The notes under the pieces: model-generated
The model's input: the letters and a program-made list of their open reading frames with translations, nothing else
What the model was told of the DNA's origin: nothing
The model's database searches: none
Source of the DNA: Pseudomonas sp. B21-015
Lineage (GTDB): Bacteria > Pseudomonadota > Gammaproteobacteria > Pseudomonadales > Pseudomonadaceae
DNA length: 64,000 nt
Assembly (NCBI RefSeq): GCF_024749285.1
Contig: NZ_CP087196.1
Location: forward strand, 4,092,001 to 4,156,000
Direction of reading: 5' to 3'
Part shown: positions 33,240 through 44,115 of the stretch, in pieces
Layout: every line of letters begins with the position of its first letter
How positions within the stretch are numbered: position 1 is the first letter of the stretch
Made by a program: the position numbers and the translations under genes

Positions 33240-34133
33240 ATGACGACACCTGACCTGAATTTGCTGATTACCCTGGACGTGCTGCTCGCCGAAGGCAGTG
33301 TCGCGCGCGCCGCCCAACGACTGCGCCTGAGCCCGTCGGCCATGAGCCGGGCGCTGGCACGATTGCGCGAAACGACGGGCGACCCGCTGCTGGTCCGGGC
33401 CGGACGCGGCCTGGTGCCGACGCCCCGGGCGCTCGAATTGCGCGAACACGTCAGTCGTTTGGTGCAAGACGCCGAAGCGGTTTTGCGCCCCGCCGAACAA
33501 CTCGACCTCAAGCACCTGGTGCGCACGTTTACGCTGCGCACCAGCGACGGTTTTGTCGAAAACTTCGGACCGGCGTTGATAGCCCGCGTCAGTGAACAAG
33601 CGCCCGGCGTGCGCTTGCACTTTGTGCAGAAGCTGAGCAAGGACAGCGCCGCGCTTCGTGACGGTTCCGTCGACCTGGAAACCGGCGTGGTCGGCGGCAC
33701 GACGAGCCCGGAGGTACGTACCCGCGCGTTGTTCGAAGATCGTTTCATGGGCGTCGTGCGCAGGGGGCATTCGCTGAGCGAGGGCGAAGTCACCGCCTCC
33801 CGTTATGCCACAGGCCGGCACATCCTGATCTCACGGCGCGGGCTCGATAAGGGCCCGATGGATCAAGCCCTGGAAGCGCTGGGGCTGGAGCGGGAGATCG
33901 TCACCATCGTCGGCGGCTTCTCGGCCGCGCTGGCGCTGGCTCGCGCCTCGGACCTGATCGCCACAGTGCCCGCGCAACATACTCGAAACCTGCGCGCCGG
34001 CCTGCACAGTTTCGCTCTCCCGTTCGACTTGCCGCCGATCACCATTTCGATGCTCTGGCACCCACGGATGGATGCCGATTCGGCGCATCGATGGTTGCGT
34101 GAATGTGTTCGAGAGGTTTGTGCGCGGCCCTAG
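33240..34133 (+). CDS. LysR-family regulator, divergent from the DHA2 pump
   Basis: The 297-residue regulator has an N-terminal helix-turn-helix (LNLLITLDVLLAEGSVARAA then RLRLSPSAMSRALARLRE) and a substrate-binding domain resembling the NodD/PcpR-like group (RTSDGFVENFGPALIARV). It ends with FDLPPITISMLWHPRMDAD. It is divergent from the exporter at 31690, the usual layout for an inducible pump and its activator. The effector is unknown. Confidence 0.9.
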   Translation: MTTPDLNLLITLDVLLAEGSVARAAQRLRLSPSAMSRALARLRETTGDPLLVRAGRGLVPTPRALELREHVSRLVQDAEAVLRPAEQLDLKHLVRTFTLRTSDGFVENFGPALIARVSEQAPGVRLHFVQKLSKDSAALRDGSVDLETGVVGGTTSPEVRTRALFEDRFMGVVRRGHSLSEGEVTASRYATGRHILISRRGLDKGPMDQALEALGLEREIVTIVGGFSAALALARASDLIATVPAQHTRNLRAGLHSFALPFDLPPITISMLWHPRMDADSAHRWLRECVREVCARP

Positions 34134-34155
34134 AGCTTCAGACTTTTCACAGGCT

Positions 34156-34332
34156 TCACCTTTTCTGAAGCCCCTTCAACCGCAAACTCGCACGTTGCAC
34201 CGCCGCCATTTTCTCCGGACGCTTCATGCGTTTCCATTTTCTGATGTCGTCCTTGGTGCGACCACAACTGACACACAACTCACCGCTCAACTGGCAAACG
34301 GTAATACACGGATTTTCGATGTCCTTGGCCAC
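34156..34332 (-). CDS. DUF1289 family small cysteine protein
   Basis: The 58-residue protein starts at GTG 34332 (VAKDIENPCITVCQLSGELC) and has the DUF1289 pattern C-x3-C-x6-C-x2-C followed by GRTKDDIRKWKRM. It is a small cysteine-rich family of unknown function, widespread in Proteobacteria, where C-x2-C-type metal or Fe-S binding is suspected. It starts 3 bases after the stop of the upstream gene, indicating a two-gene operon. Confidence 0.88.
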   Translation of the reverse strand: MAKDIENPCITVCQLSGELCVSCGRTKDDIRKWKRMKRPEKMAAVQRASLRLKGLQKR

Positions 34333-34335
34333 GCT

Positions 34336-34707
34336 TCAACCCCGCGTCGAGCGCTTGGGCGCCAAGCGTTGCTGCCAGTTGCCGGCATTGGCGCGCTGAC
34401 ATTGTTCTTCCGAATCAAACTGCACATGGGCCGCTACCGGGCTGACGAGAACGTCCGCTTCACTTAACGCCACGGCCGTCAGTTCGACCATGCGCTCGCC
34501 CTGCCCGCTCGCCAGCGCCTGATTCTTGTTGGCCTGCGTATCGAAGACCCAGATCACCTTCAGGCTGGAAGGAAAGGCGTTGTAATCAACTTCATGGGTC
34601 AGCCAGCAGAACCCGACTATTTCCGCTTTGGCTGTTTCACACGCCTCGGTCAGGCTGGCGACCAGGCGGCGTTCGAGGTGTGCCTGATCGCGTTTGCTTA
34701 AAGACAT
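34336..34707 (-). CDS. Conserved protein of unknown function upstream of DUF1289
   Basis: The 123-residue protein starts MSLSKRDQAHLERRLVASLT. It contains EIVGFCWLTHEVDYNAFPSS and a beta-rich middle (LKVIWVFDTQANKNQAL), with a basic C-terminus (NWQQRLAPKRSTRG). I do not recognise the family. It ends 3 bases before the DUF1289 start, so the two are surely co-translated. A SoxS-like or Fis label is sometimes attached to such proteins, but I see no support here. Confidence 0.78.
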   Translation of the reverse strand: MSLSKRDQAHLERRLVASLTEACETAKAEIVGFCWLTHEVDYNAFPSSLKVIWVFDTQANKNQALASGQGERMVELTAVALSEADVLVSPVAAHVQFDSEEQCQRANAGNWQQRLAPKRSTRG

Positions 34708-34891
34708 CGGGTGGATCCTTGGGTGGCGGTCAACGGAAAAGGCTCATCATACGATACCTTCCGTCACTCGCCTCTCTGCGTCATTGCCCGTGCGCCCACC
34801 CCGGTTGGTGTTCAGATCTGATCTGAAAGTTTCTGTGTTTGTGCTCGCGAAGAGGCCCAAATAAACAGCACAAATCCCGGCCCCAAAATAC

Positions 34892-35374
34892 TCAGAGCCC
34901 CCCAGTCTTTCTCATTTGTATAAGCGCTACACGGCGCCCATCCTGCGACACCCGCTCCTCAACCCCAAACGGCACAAACCCAAGCTGGGGATACAAAAGC
35001 AGCCCCGCCGTGTTCTCGTTGAAACACGAAAGCTGCACCTCGCTTGCCCGATGACGTTCAAACGCCAGTGCCACCATCGTTTCCACCAAAAACCTCGCGA
35101 CACCTTTCCCCCGAGCCTTGGGCGAAACGATCACATTGCCGATCGCGCAAACGCCATCGCGCTCAAACGCATAAAAGTTAGCAAAACCGACAACAGCATT
35201 ATCCCCTTCAACCACCGTTGAGTCCGAGCGTTGAGCAATCGATGCTCGCAGCTGAGCTTCCGTCAGCGGGTACTGCGCCTTCGGGAACATGAAAAAAAGC
35301 TCTTGGGGATTTTGAGGAAAGTCGCAAATCGTCAACACATCTTCAGCACTGACGGGGCGGTGGGTGAGCAGCAT
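34892..35374 (-). CDS. GNAT-family N-acetyltransferase
   Basis: The 160-residue acetyltransferase starts MLLTHRPVSAEDVLTICDFP. It contains the acetyl-CoA binding motif A (GNVIVSPKARGKGVARFLVE, Q/RxxGxG/A type) and a C-terminal motif B (NENTAGLLLYPQLGFVPFG). ATG 35374 was preferred to the far upstream 35506 because homologues begin near there. The substrate is unknown, and the gene appears to stand alone. Confidence 0.87.
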   Translation of the reverse strand: MLLTHRPVSAEDVLTICDFPQNPQELFFMFPKAQYPLTEAQLRASIAQRSDSTVVEGDNAVVGFANFYAFERDGVCAIGNVIVSPKARGKGVARFLVETMVALAFERHRASEVQLSCFNENTAGLLLYPQLGFVPFGVEERVSQDGRRVALIQMRKTGGL

Positions 35375-38057
<2,683 letters not shown>

Positions 38058-38074
38058 CGCTGACTGAAAACCCG

Positions 38075-38107
38075 CAACGCCTCCCTGTGTGGAGGCGTTG
38101 TGCTTTT
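38075..38107 (+). terminator. Rho-independent terminator after katG
   Basis: CAACGCCTCC / GGAGGCGTTG with a 6-base loop, followed by TGCTTTTT. Confidence 0.88.
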
Positions 38108-38126
38108 TGCGGATCGCAGGAAGAGA

Positions 38127-38210
38127 CTAAACGGGAGAAATCGTGGCAAGCGCACCAATCAAAATGGTCAACACCAGAAATCCACCCAGGAAAAATGCCA
38201 TCTTGCCCAT
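38127..38210 (-). CDS. 27-residue single-span membrane peptide
   Basis: The frame from ATG 38210 to TAG 38127 encodes MGKMAFFLGGFLVLTILIGA followed by LATISPV. That is one hydrophobic helix with a short basic N-terminus. A near-perfect ribosome-binding site (AGGAGG, 5 bases before ATG) supports expression. It lies convergently downstream of katG and is too short for routine gene calling. The function is unknown; small membrane proteins of this type often tune transporters or sensors. Confidence 0.72.
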   Translation of the reverse strand: MGKMAFFLGGFLVLTILIGALATISPV

Positions 38211-38349
38211 GGGGCCTCCTACGTTATGAGATTGCGGCGCAACGGCTGCCACCACTGCTGACCGTGCCGTCATTGTGAGCCGCAGGCTGACTCCATTACA
38301 GATGCAGATAGCCCAGAAAAAACCGTATCAGACCCGAAACCCGCCCCCG

Positions 38350-38392
38350 CAGGAGCTGCCGAAGGCTGCGATCTTTTGATCTTTTGATCTTT
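38350..38392. repeat. Extragenic repeat, GGAGCTGCCGAAGGCTGCGA type
   Basis: This repeat recurs at 43351 and 43757 and, truncated, at 51615. The copy here is followed by three tandem TCTTTTGA units. It belongs to the REP-like repeats common between P. fluorescens genes. Confidence 0.85.
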
Positions 38393-38407
38393 TGTAGCTA
38401 CGACTCT

Positions 38408-39334
38408 TCAATTGGCACTTTCCAATCTCTTGTCGAGAGTATTGGCGAGACACAACGCCTCATCCTTCAACGAGTTGCAGAAGGCGTCGACGAAGATAGA
38501 GGAAGGTCGATAATCAGGCCTGATCAACATAACGCGATAGGGAATAGACACGTTGATCGGCCGAATGGCCAATCCTCTGCCTGACTCCTCCACGGCAGTC
38601 AGCGGGTTGATAATCGCTACCCCCAACTGTTGCCTGACCATGGCACAGACCGATGTGGCGTTGGTTGTTTCAATAACGGTATGCCGATCGACTCCGGCCC
38701 GGCGAAAGTGCTCGTCGAGCGTCTGACGATAGATATCCAGACCCGAAAAGTTGATGAAATCGACACCGCGAAAGTCTTCCATTACCAGGAGCGACCTGGA
38801 CAGCAAAGGGTGGCCCTCTGGAAGTATGCAGACCATGTCGGAACAAAAGAGCAATTCCCCTTGGGTGCCTCGAGGTACATGCTCACCCTCGGTCAATCCG
38901 AGGTCGTAACGCTGGGCGCTGAGTGACTCTTCCAGTAAGGGGGATTCCTGTGCAGCAATGCTCAAGCCTATGCCCACATGCCGTTGCTGAAAGTGCTTAC
39001 AGGCCTTGGGCAACAGGGTCTGGGACAACATCGGAAGGCAGGCGACGCTCAGTTGGCCATGTTCGAAGCGACGGATCGATTGTGCAACGCTGTTGATTCG
39101 TTCCAACCCAATGTAGGAATGTTCAACCTCTTCGAGCAGCATAATGGCCTGAGCCGTCGGTACTAGCCTCCCTCCCTCTCGATCAAACAGCCGAAGGCCA
39201 GAGATACTTTCAAGCCGCGCCAGTTCTCGGCTGATCGTGGGCTGGGAAGTAAATAGTAAACGCGCCGCGCCGGTGACGCTCCCTGCCTGCATGATGGCGC
39301 GGAACACTTCGATATGCCGTATGGAAATTCCCAC
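38408..39334 (-). CDS. lysR: LysR, activator of lysA (enteric-like)
   Basis: The 308-residue regulator is divergent from lysA. Its sequence closely follows E. coli LysR: ISIRHIEVFRAIMQAGSVTG, TSQPTISRELARLE, LSVACLPMLSQTLLPKACKH, QESPLLEESLSAQRYDLGLT and TNATSVCAMVRQQLGVAIINP. In E. coli, LysR activates lysA when diaminopimelate accumulates and lysine is low. GTG 39334 was chosen over ATG 39388 because homologues begin there. Confidence 0.87.
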   Translation of the reverse strand: MGISIRHIEVFRAIMQAGSVTGAARLLFTSQPTISRELARLESISGLRLFDREGGRLVPTAQAIMLLEEVEHSYIGLERINSVAQSIRRFEHGQLSVACLPMLSQTLLPKACKHFQQRHVGIGLSIAAQESPLLEESLSAQRYDLGLTEGEHVPRGTQGELLFCSDMVCILPEGHPLLSRSLLVMEDFRGVDFINFSGLDIYRQTLDEHFRRAGVDRHTVIETTNATSVCAMVRQQLGVAIINPLTAVEESGRGLAIRPINVSIPYRVMLIRPDYRPSSIFVDAFCNSLKDEALCLANTLDKRLESAN

Positions 39335-39461
39335 ATCTGGCCTCCACCAGTTGATCAATACCCATATCAAAACCGAATCGAACAGCAAAGAATAGATATT
39401 TTATTGAATGCTGAATGGTCGACATGATGGCTTCTCTCCTTACTTCAGATTGAATACCTCC

Positions 39462-40700
39462 ATGCCCGATCATTCCGTTTTCCTGCAATTAGCCGAGACT
39501 GCGAGACAGCACGGCACCCCGCTCTGGTGTTATGACGCCCAGACCATCAGGGCACGCATCGACCAACTGCAAGGCTTCGATGTCATTCGATATGCGCAAA
39601 AAGCCTGCTCGAACCTGCATATTCTCCGGTTGATCCGCGAACAAGGCGTGCGGATCGACGCCGTATCACTGGGCGAAATCGAGCGGGCGCTGCTCGCTGG
39701 ATACAGCCCTGCCGGTGACCCGGCTGGTATTGTTCTGACCTGTGATCTGTTCGATGAAGCGACATTGCGACGTGTCGTCGAACTGAACATCGAGGTCAAT
39801 ACCGGCTCGATTGATATGCTCCGTCAATTGGGCCAACAGTCTGCGGGCCATCGCGTCTGGCTGCGGATCAATCCAGGGTTCGGCCACGGCCACAGCCGCA
39901 AGACCAATACCGGTGGTGAAAACAGCAAGCATGGAATCTGGCATGACCAGGTTCAAGAAGCGCTCAGCGTGATTCGGCAATTCGGGCTGAAGCTGGTGGG
40001 ATTGCACATGCATATCGGTTCCGGTGTGGATTATGCGCACCTTGAGCAAGTGGGCTGCGCAATGGTCTCGGCCGTGAGGGCACTCGACCACGATATCGAA
40101 GCATTCTCCATAGGCGGGGGGCTTTCCACGCCTTATCGTGTGGGGGATGAGCCGGTGGACATCCAGCGTTATGCGAACGCCTGGCGCCAGGCCAAACAGG
40201 ACATCGAGGCTTTTCTCGCTCACCCGGTACGGATGGAGATCGAGCCAGGCCGATTCCTGGTAGCCGAGTCAGGCTGTTTGGTCACCGAAGTCCGTGCGGT
40301 AAAAAAAGTAGGCAGTCGAAACTTCATCCTGGTGAATGCCGGCTTCAATGACCTGATGCGACCAGCCCTCTATGGCGCCTATCACCACATGACCTTGCTG
40401 GACTCCCAGGGTGTCCCGGTCAGTCGTCCGGAGCATCTCTGTGTAGTGGGAGGTCCCCTGTGCGAATCCGGCGATATTTTTACGCAGGATGAACAGGGTG
40501 TCACACCCCGTTTGCTGCCTGAAGCGCAGGTTGGCGACTTGCTGATCATGCACGATACCGGCGCGTACGGTGCCTCGATGTCATCCAACTACAACAGCCG
40601 TCCACTGTTGCCGGAAGTGTTGATCGAGCAAGGGCAAGCTAAATTGATTCGACGCCCGCAACCATTGTCGGACTTGCTGGCCTTGGAGTTGGGGCTTTAA
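39462..40700 (+). CDS. lysA: Diaminopimelate decarboxylase LysA, enteric-like
   Basis: The 412-residue PLP enzyme makes lysine from meso-diaminopimelate. It closely follows E. coli LysA: PLP lysine in YAQKACSNLHILRL, GFGHGHSRKTNTGGENSKHG, HMHIGSGVDYAHLEQV, EIEPGRFLVAESG, GPLCESGD and TGAYGASMSSNYNSRPLLPE. Pseudomonas normally has a different lysA next to dapF and lppL, so this is probably a second copy. It is divergent from lysR across 127 bases, and a VOC-domain gene follows after 57 bases. Confidence 0.93.
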   Translation: MPDHSVFLQLAETARQHGTPLWCYDAQTIRARIDQLQGFDVIRYAQKACSNLHILRLIREQGVRIDAVSLGEIERALLAGYSPAGDPAGIVLTCDLFDEATLRRVVELNIEVNTGSIDMLRQLGQQSAGHRVWLRINPGFGHGHSRKTNTGGENSKHGIWHDQVQEALSVIRQFGLKLVGLHMHIGSGVDYAHLEQVGCAMVSAVRALDHDIEAFSIGGGLSTPYRVGDEPVDIQRYANAWRQAKQDIEAFLAHPVRMEIEPGRFLVAESGCLVTEVRAVKKVGSRNFILVNAGFNDLMRPALYGAYHHMTLLDSQGVPVSRPEHLCVVGGPLCESGDIFTQDEQGVTPRLLPEAQVGDLLIMHDTGAYGASMSSNYNSRPLLPEVLIEQGQAKLIRRPQPLSDLLALELGL

Positions 40701-40757
40701 AGCCAAGTGGTGATCGCAACAATCGGTTGATGAACGTCTCATGAAGGAGCTGCGCGC

Positions 40758-41405
40758 ATGAAAAGCACTATCGATCACCTTGTTATCGTGGCGCCGGACC
40801 TCGATACCGGCTGCGCGTTCGTCACAGAGGTGCTGGGTGTCGACCTTCAACCGGGCGGCGCCCATCCACGCATGGGCACCCACAACAGGCTGCTTCGCCT
40901 TGGCCCCCAGCTCTACCTGGAAGTGATTGCCGTGGACCCATCAGCCAAACGCCCGGACCGACCTCGCTGGTTCGGCCTTGATCAACTTGCTCCCAACTCG
41001 CCGGCGCGCCTGGCGACATGGGTTGCACGGACCGATGATATCCACACTATTAGTGATTCCTGCCACGACATAGTCGGGGATGTCGAACCTATGACACGAG
41101 GAACATTGTCCTGGCAAATAACGATACCGAAGGACGGAAGCCTTCCCCTGGCAGGATCAGCCCCCACCATCATTCAATGGGGACATGGGGCTCATCCCGC
41201 GAGCGCACTCCAGGATAAAGGCTGTTCTCTGCTGGCATTGGACGTCTTCCATACGGATCCGGAAAGAGTCAAAGCTATTCTGACGGCCATAAACTTTTCT
41301 GGTCCGGTTTGTCTTCATGCGCTCAACGATGCTTTGACACCCCATCTGCTTGCGCATATTCAAACGCCAAATGGCTTAAAAACATTGACGATTTCGAGAG
41401 CGTGA
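40758..41405 (+). CDS. VOC/glyoxalase-like domain protein
   Basis: The 215-residue protein starts MKSTIDHLVIVAPDLDTGCA and continues LGVDLQPGGAHPRMGTHNRL, the opening of the Glyoxalase_3-like VOC family. YLEVIAVDP then supplies a likely metal-ligand Glu. The second half is poorly conserved. It is probably co-transcribed with lysA. The substrate is not evident. Confidence 0.82.
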   Translation: MKSTIDHLVIVAPDLDTGCAFVTEVLGVDLQPGGAHPRMGTHNRLLRLGPQLYLEVIAVDPSAKRPDRPRWFGLDQLAPNSPARLATWVARTDDIHTISDSCHDIVGDVEPMTRGTLSWQITIPKDGSLPLAGSAPTIIQWGHGAHPASALQDKGCSLLALDVFHTDPERVKAILTAINFSGPVCLHALNDALTPHLLAHIQTPNGLKTLTISRA

Positions 41406-41508
41406 GTCGCACTCAAGTTCATAGACCGCCATTCGATATAAACGACCGACGATTTAATCCTGCCTGATGATGTCTGCGTTCTTTTCCAGCGGACGTAAAA
41501 CCGACACA

Positions 41509-41838
41509 TCAATCCACAATGAACAACTTCGCACCGGTGGTGGTGAACGACCGGTGCCCCTCGGCATTGTTGCCCACCTGATAGCTCATTCCGGCAGTCA
41601 GCGTGAACTGGCGGCCATCTTCCAGTTCTGTGTGTAACTCGCCTTCCAGGCACAACAGGATATGCCCTCTCCAGCACCAGTGATCGGCCATATATCCGGG
41701 ACTGTATTCAACCATCCGCACACGCGTCGAACCAAACTGGCAGGTCCGCCAATAGGCCGTGCCCGTCTGACCGGCGTGCTCGACAGATTCGATCTTCGAC
41801 CAATCGGTAGTCCCAAAGGGGATGGCGGTAAGATCCAT
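41509..41838 (-). CDS. DHCW-motif cupin protein
   Basis: The 109-residue single-domain cupin has EYSPGYMADHWCWRGHILLC (residues about 45-64), which includes the ADHWC stretch that names the DHCW cupin family, and YQVGNNAEGHRSF further on. The fold binds a metal ion in relatives. It shares strand and spacing with the tautomerase gene upstream, suggesting a unit under the LysR regulator at 42427. Confidence 0.85.
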   Translation of the reverse strand: MDLTAIPFGTTDWSKIESVEHAGQTGTAYWRTCQFGSTRVRMVEYSPGYMADHWCWRGHILLCLEGELHTELEDGRQFTLTAGMSYQVGNNAEGHRSFTTTGAKLFIVD

Positions 41839-41943
41839 TGTTGCCTCATCAACAGAGAGTGAATGCGGACCCTATCAATCGGGCCATGCTGCCGATAGAC
41901 ACAGATGGCCCGCATTTACGGAATACAGCGTTAAGAGCAAAAA

Positions 41944-42318
41944 CTAGTTGCCCCGTCCGCCACCAAACGACCACTCATCTGCCGCGGTCGTGGTAATCAC
42001 CACCATGACATCCTCAGAATCGATGCCCGGCGCTCGGCTGAGTTTCTCGACCAGGTTGCGATAGAAACGCTGTTTCGTTTCGATGTCTCGAGGGCGACCG
42101 GCCGTAATCGCGATCAGCACAAAGTCATGGCTGCGCGGACCGCCCAGGTAGCCTGGATCAAATATCAGTTCGCCCGCTTCATGTTGGTGAATGACCTGAA
42201 ACCGGTCGGCCATCGGCACTTCGAAGCTTTCTACCAACGCATCGTGCAGCCCTTGCGAGAGGGCCTGTAAATACTCGGCAGACTTTCCCCGGTGCAGTGA
42301 TATACGTGCAAATGGCAT
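41944..42318 (-). CDS. Tautomerase family protein
   Basis: The 124-residue protein starts MPFARISLHRGKSAEYLQAL, so after removal of Met the catalytic Pro1 is available. It also shows AITAGRPRDIETKQRFYRNL and VMVVITTTAADEWSFGGGRG. This matches the 4-oxalocrotonate tautomerase-like superfamily (longer Tautomerase_2 type). It is divergent from the LysR gene at 42427 and followed by the cupin. Confidence 0.85.
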   Translation of the reverse strand: MPFARISLHRGKSAEYLQALSQGLHDALVESFEVPMADRFQVIHQHEAGELIFDPGYLGGPRSHDFVLIAITAGRPRDIETKQRFYRNLVEKLSRAPGIDSEDVMVVITTTAADEWSFGGGRGN

Positions 42319-42426
42319 AAGGGCCTACTCCTGAAAAACCAACTGACGGGGGAAAACTATCAAGTCGCGATCACTCCGAATATCAGATTTAATAGCACCC
42401 ACAGTCCTGAATAAGTGGATGATTCA

Positions 42427-43338
42427 ATGCGCCATCCGACCTTCGATCTTGATGTGCTGCGTACTTTCGTGACCGGTGTGGAATTCAACAGCTTTGCCAA
42501 AGCGGCAGATCGGCTCAATCGCTCAACCTCTGCCGTGAGCGCACAACTCAAGAAGCTTGAGGAACAGGTAGGCACTCCGGTGCTGTGCAAATCCGGTCGA
42601 GGGCTGGTGTTGACGCCGATGGGTGAATCCCTGCTCAGTCATGCGCGTCGGCTGCTTGAACTGAACGACAGCATTTTCCAGACACTGCATGAAAGTCAGA
42701 CCGCCACCACGGTACGCCTCGGGCTTCAGGAAGACTTTGGCGAGCACTTTCTCAGCGACATTCTGCGACGCTACGTCAAGATGTACCCGATGGTGAGCCT
42801 CGAAGTCAGGATCGCGCGCAATACCGAACTGCTCGCCTTGATCGACAGCGGTGGCCTGGACCTGGCCCTGTCTTGGGACACAGGACACAAGTCCCCCTAT
42901 GCCACGCGCCTGGGTGAAACACAGATGCACTGGATCGGGCCTCGTGACAGGTCATCGCTCAACCGCTCTGACGATTCCCCCCTGCCATTGATCCTGTTCG
43001 ACGCCCCTTGCGTGTTGCGCAGTGCGGCCACCCAGGCACTGGATGAGACGCGGATTCCCTGGCGAATCGCGCTGACCAGCCCCAGCGTTGGTGGCATCTG
43101 GGCGGCCGTTGCGGCCGGTTTGGGCCTCACAGTGCGAACCCGCATTGGATTGCCAGGGCATCTTGCCGTTATTGCCGGTCTACCCACGTTGCCGACCCTC
43201 GGCTATGTGCTTTATCGAGGAGCAGAACACTTGGCGCCTGCCACCCGACAATTGGCTGCGTTGATACAAACGAGCCTGGAAAAGCAGGCGTTCAATATCA
43301 CTGGAGGCGCCTGCGAGCCCTCGGGCGGTTGCCCCTAA
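42427..43338 (+). CDS. LysR-family regulator, divergent from tautomerase and cupin
   Basis: The 303-residue regulator starts MRHPTFDLDVLRTFVTGVEF. It has the helix-turn-helix KAADRLNRSTSAVSAQLKKL and a substrate-binding domain (TTVRLGLQEDFGEHFLSDIL). It belongs to a common Pseudomonas LysR group. ATG 42427 was chosen over the GTG at 42415 by the conserved start. Position suggests control of the tautomerase-cupin pair. Confidence 0.9.
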   Translation: MRHPTFDLDVLRTFVTGVEFNSFAKAADRLNRSTSAVSAQLKKLEEQVGTPVLCKSGRGLVLTPMGESLLSHARRLLELNDSIFQTLHESQTATTVRLGLQEDFGEHFLSDILRRYVKMYPMVSLEVRIARNTELLALIDSGGLDLALSWDTGHKSPYATRLGETQMHWIGPRDRSSLNRSDDSPLPLILFDAPCVLRSAATQALDETRIPWRIALTSPSVGGIWAAVAAGLGLTVRTRIGLPGHLAVIAGLPTLPTLGYVLYRGAEHLAPATRQLAALIQTSLEKQAFNITGGACEPSGGCP

Positions 43339-43349
43339 AATCCCCCCCC

Positions 43350-43377
43350 TGAGCTGCCGAAGGCTGCGATCTTTTGT
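43350..43377. repeat. Extragenic repeat, GAGCTGCCGAAGGCTGCGAT type
   Basis: Second copy of the repeat described at 38350, placed 12 bases after the LysR stop and ending in CTTTTGTAAC. Confidence 0.85.
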
Positions 43378-43502
43378 AACCGTTCGATCACTACCGTATT
43401 GTCTATCCGACCGGCATAGTCTTCGTGTCTATGGAGCGGCTGTAGACTAATGGGCTGACCCGACTACCGCGAGTCGAAGGAAATATAGTTTTGGAAGGTC
43501 AT

Positions 43503-43760
43503 ATGAAAATTGTTAAAGGGGTATTATTCATCATCCTTATTGTTGCCTTGGCCGTCGGAGCGTTTAATTTGATATTCGTGGCAGTGTCTGGCTACTTTGG
43601 GCCGTTCTACGAGGGTGATGCGGACCAAAGTCGAAACTTTGCAATTTGGCTTTTTGGTAATGTGGGGGTTGGATTGCTTTCGGTTGTCATAGGCATTGTT
43701 TTGTATCGGCAATATCTGCGCAGAGCACGTATTAGAACGACACGCGAACACCACACGTAG
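43503..43760 (+). CDS. Small two-span membrane protein of unknown function
   Basis: The 85-residue protein starts MKIVKGVLFIILIVALAVGA and has two hydrophobic helices (about 5-30 and 50-72) joined by an acidic loop (PFYEGDADQSRNF). The tail is basic (YRQYLRRARIRTTREHH). GGAAGG lies just upstream of ATG 43503. No family is recognised. The next bases are a repeat copy and a terminator. Confidence 0.68.
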   Translation: MKIVKGVLFIILIVALAVGAFNLIFVAVSGYFGPFYEGDADQSRNFAIWLFGNVGVGLLSVVIGIVLYRQYLRRARIRTTREHHT

Positions 43761-43791
43761 GAGCTGCCGAAGGCTGCGATTTTTTGATCTT
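43757..43791. repeat. Extragenic repeat, GTAGGAGCTGCCGAAGGCTG type
   Basis: Third copy of the repeat described at 38350. It starts at the stop of the small membrane protein and is followed by TTTTTTGATCTT. Confidence 0.85.
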
Positions 43792-43798
43792 AAAAACA

Positions 43799-43836
43799 CA
43801 AAAGCCCCGCCCCACTTAAATGGGACGGGGCTTTTT
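43799..43836. terminator. Bidirectional terminator
   Basis: AAAGCCCCGCCCCA / TGGGACGGGGCTTT (one mismatch) with A and T tracts on both sides. It serves the membrane-protein gene on the plus strand and the gene remnant on the minus strand. Confidence 0.9.
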
Positions 43837-43837
43837 A

Positions 43838-43969
43838 CTACGTATCGCAATAAAACAACGCCCTCACCGACTCCTGCGGATCAACCTGACCCAACAGAGT
43901 ATTGACGTCAAAAAACAGAAGTCGCGCGATTACAGCCAAGGGGTTGGGTGCGAAATATAGGCCTATGAT
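43838..43969 (-). pseudogene. 3' remnant of an unidentified gene
   Basis: The minus strand is open for 43 codons before a TAG directly at the terminator. It encodes YFAPNPLAVIARLLFFDVNT followed by LLGQVDPQESVRALFYC, which has protein-like composition. No start or upstream homologous sequence is present because the DNA beyond 43970 turns AT-rich. I read it as the tail of a gene whose 5' part was lost when the neighbouring DNA came in. The family is unknown. Confidence 0.4.
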
Positions 43970-44115
43970 TTATATGAACTTTTAAAAAAAGTGGGAATGG
44001 GCAGCGCAGACTTATCTAGAGACCTCTATTATTTCGTTATCGCCGAAGTCGGTCTAATCACTGTTATGTGCCAGCGACAAAGCAAGCCCCTATTCAACAA
44101 TCATAGGAGAGTAAC
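43970..44115. other. AT-rich leader of the lipoprotein gene
   Basis: This short stretch is clearly lower in GC than the flanks. It should contain the promoter of the lipoprotein gene (an AT-rich region around 43970-44035). The ribosome-binding site is TAGGAGAGTAAC just before ATG 44116. No other gene is seen. Confidence 0.5.

Noticed and set aside
38087-38278. 63-residue plus-strand frame after katG
   Set aside because: It runs through the terminator. The minus-strand 27-residue membrane peptide with AGGAGG is the better reading.
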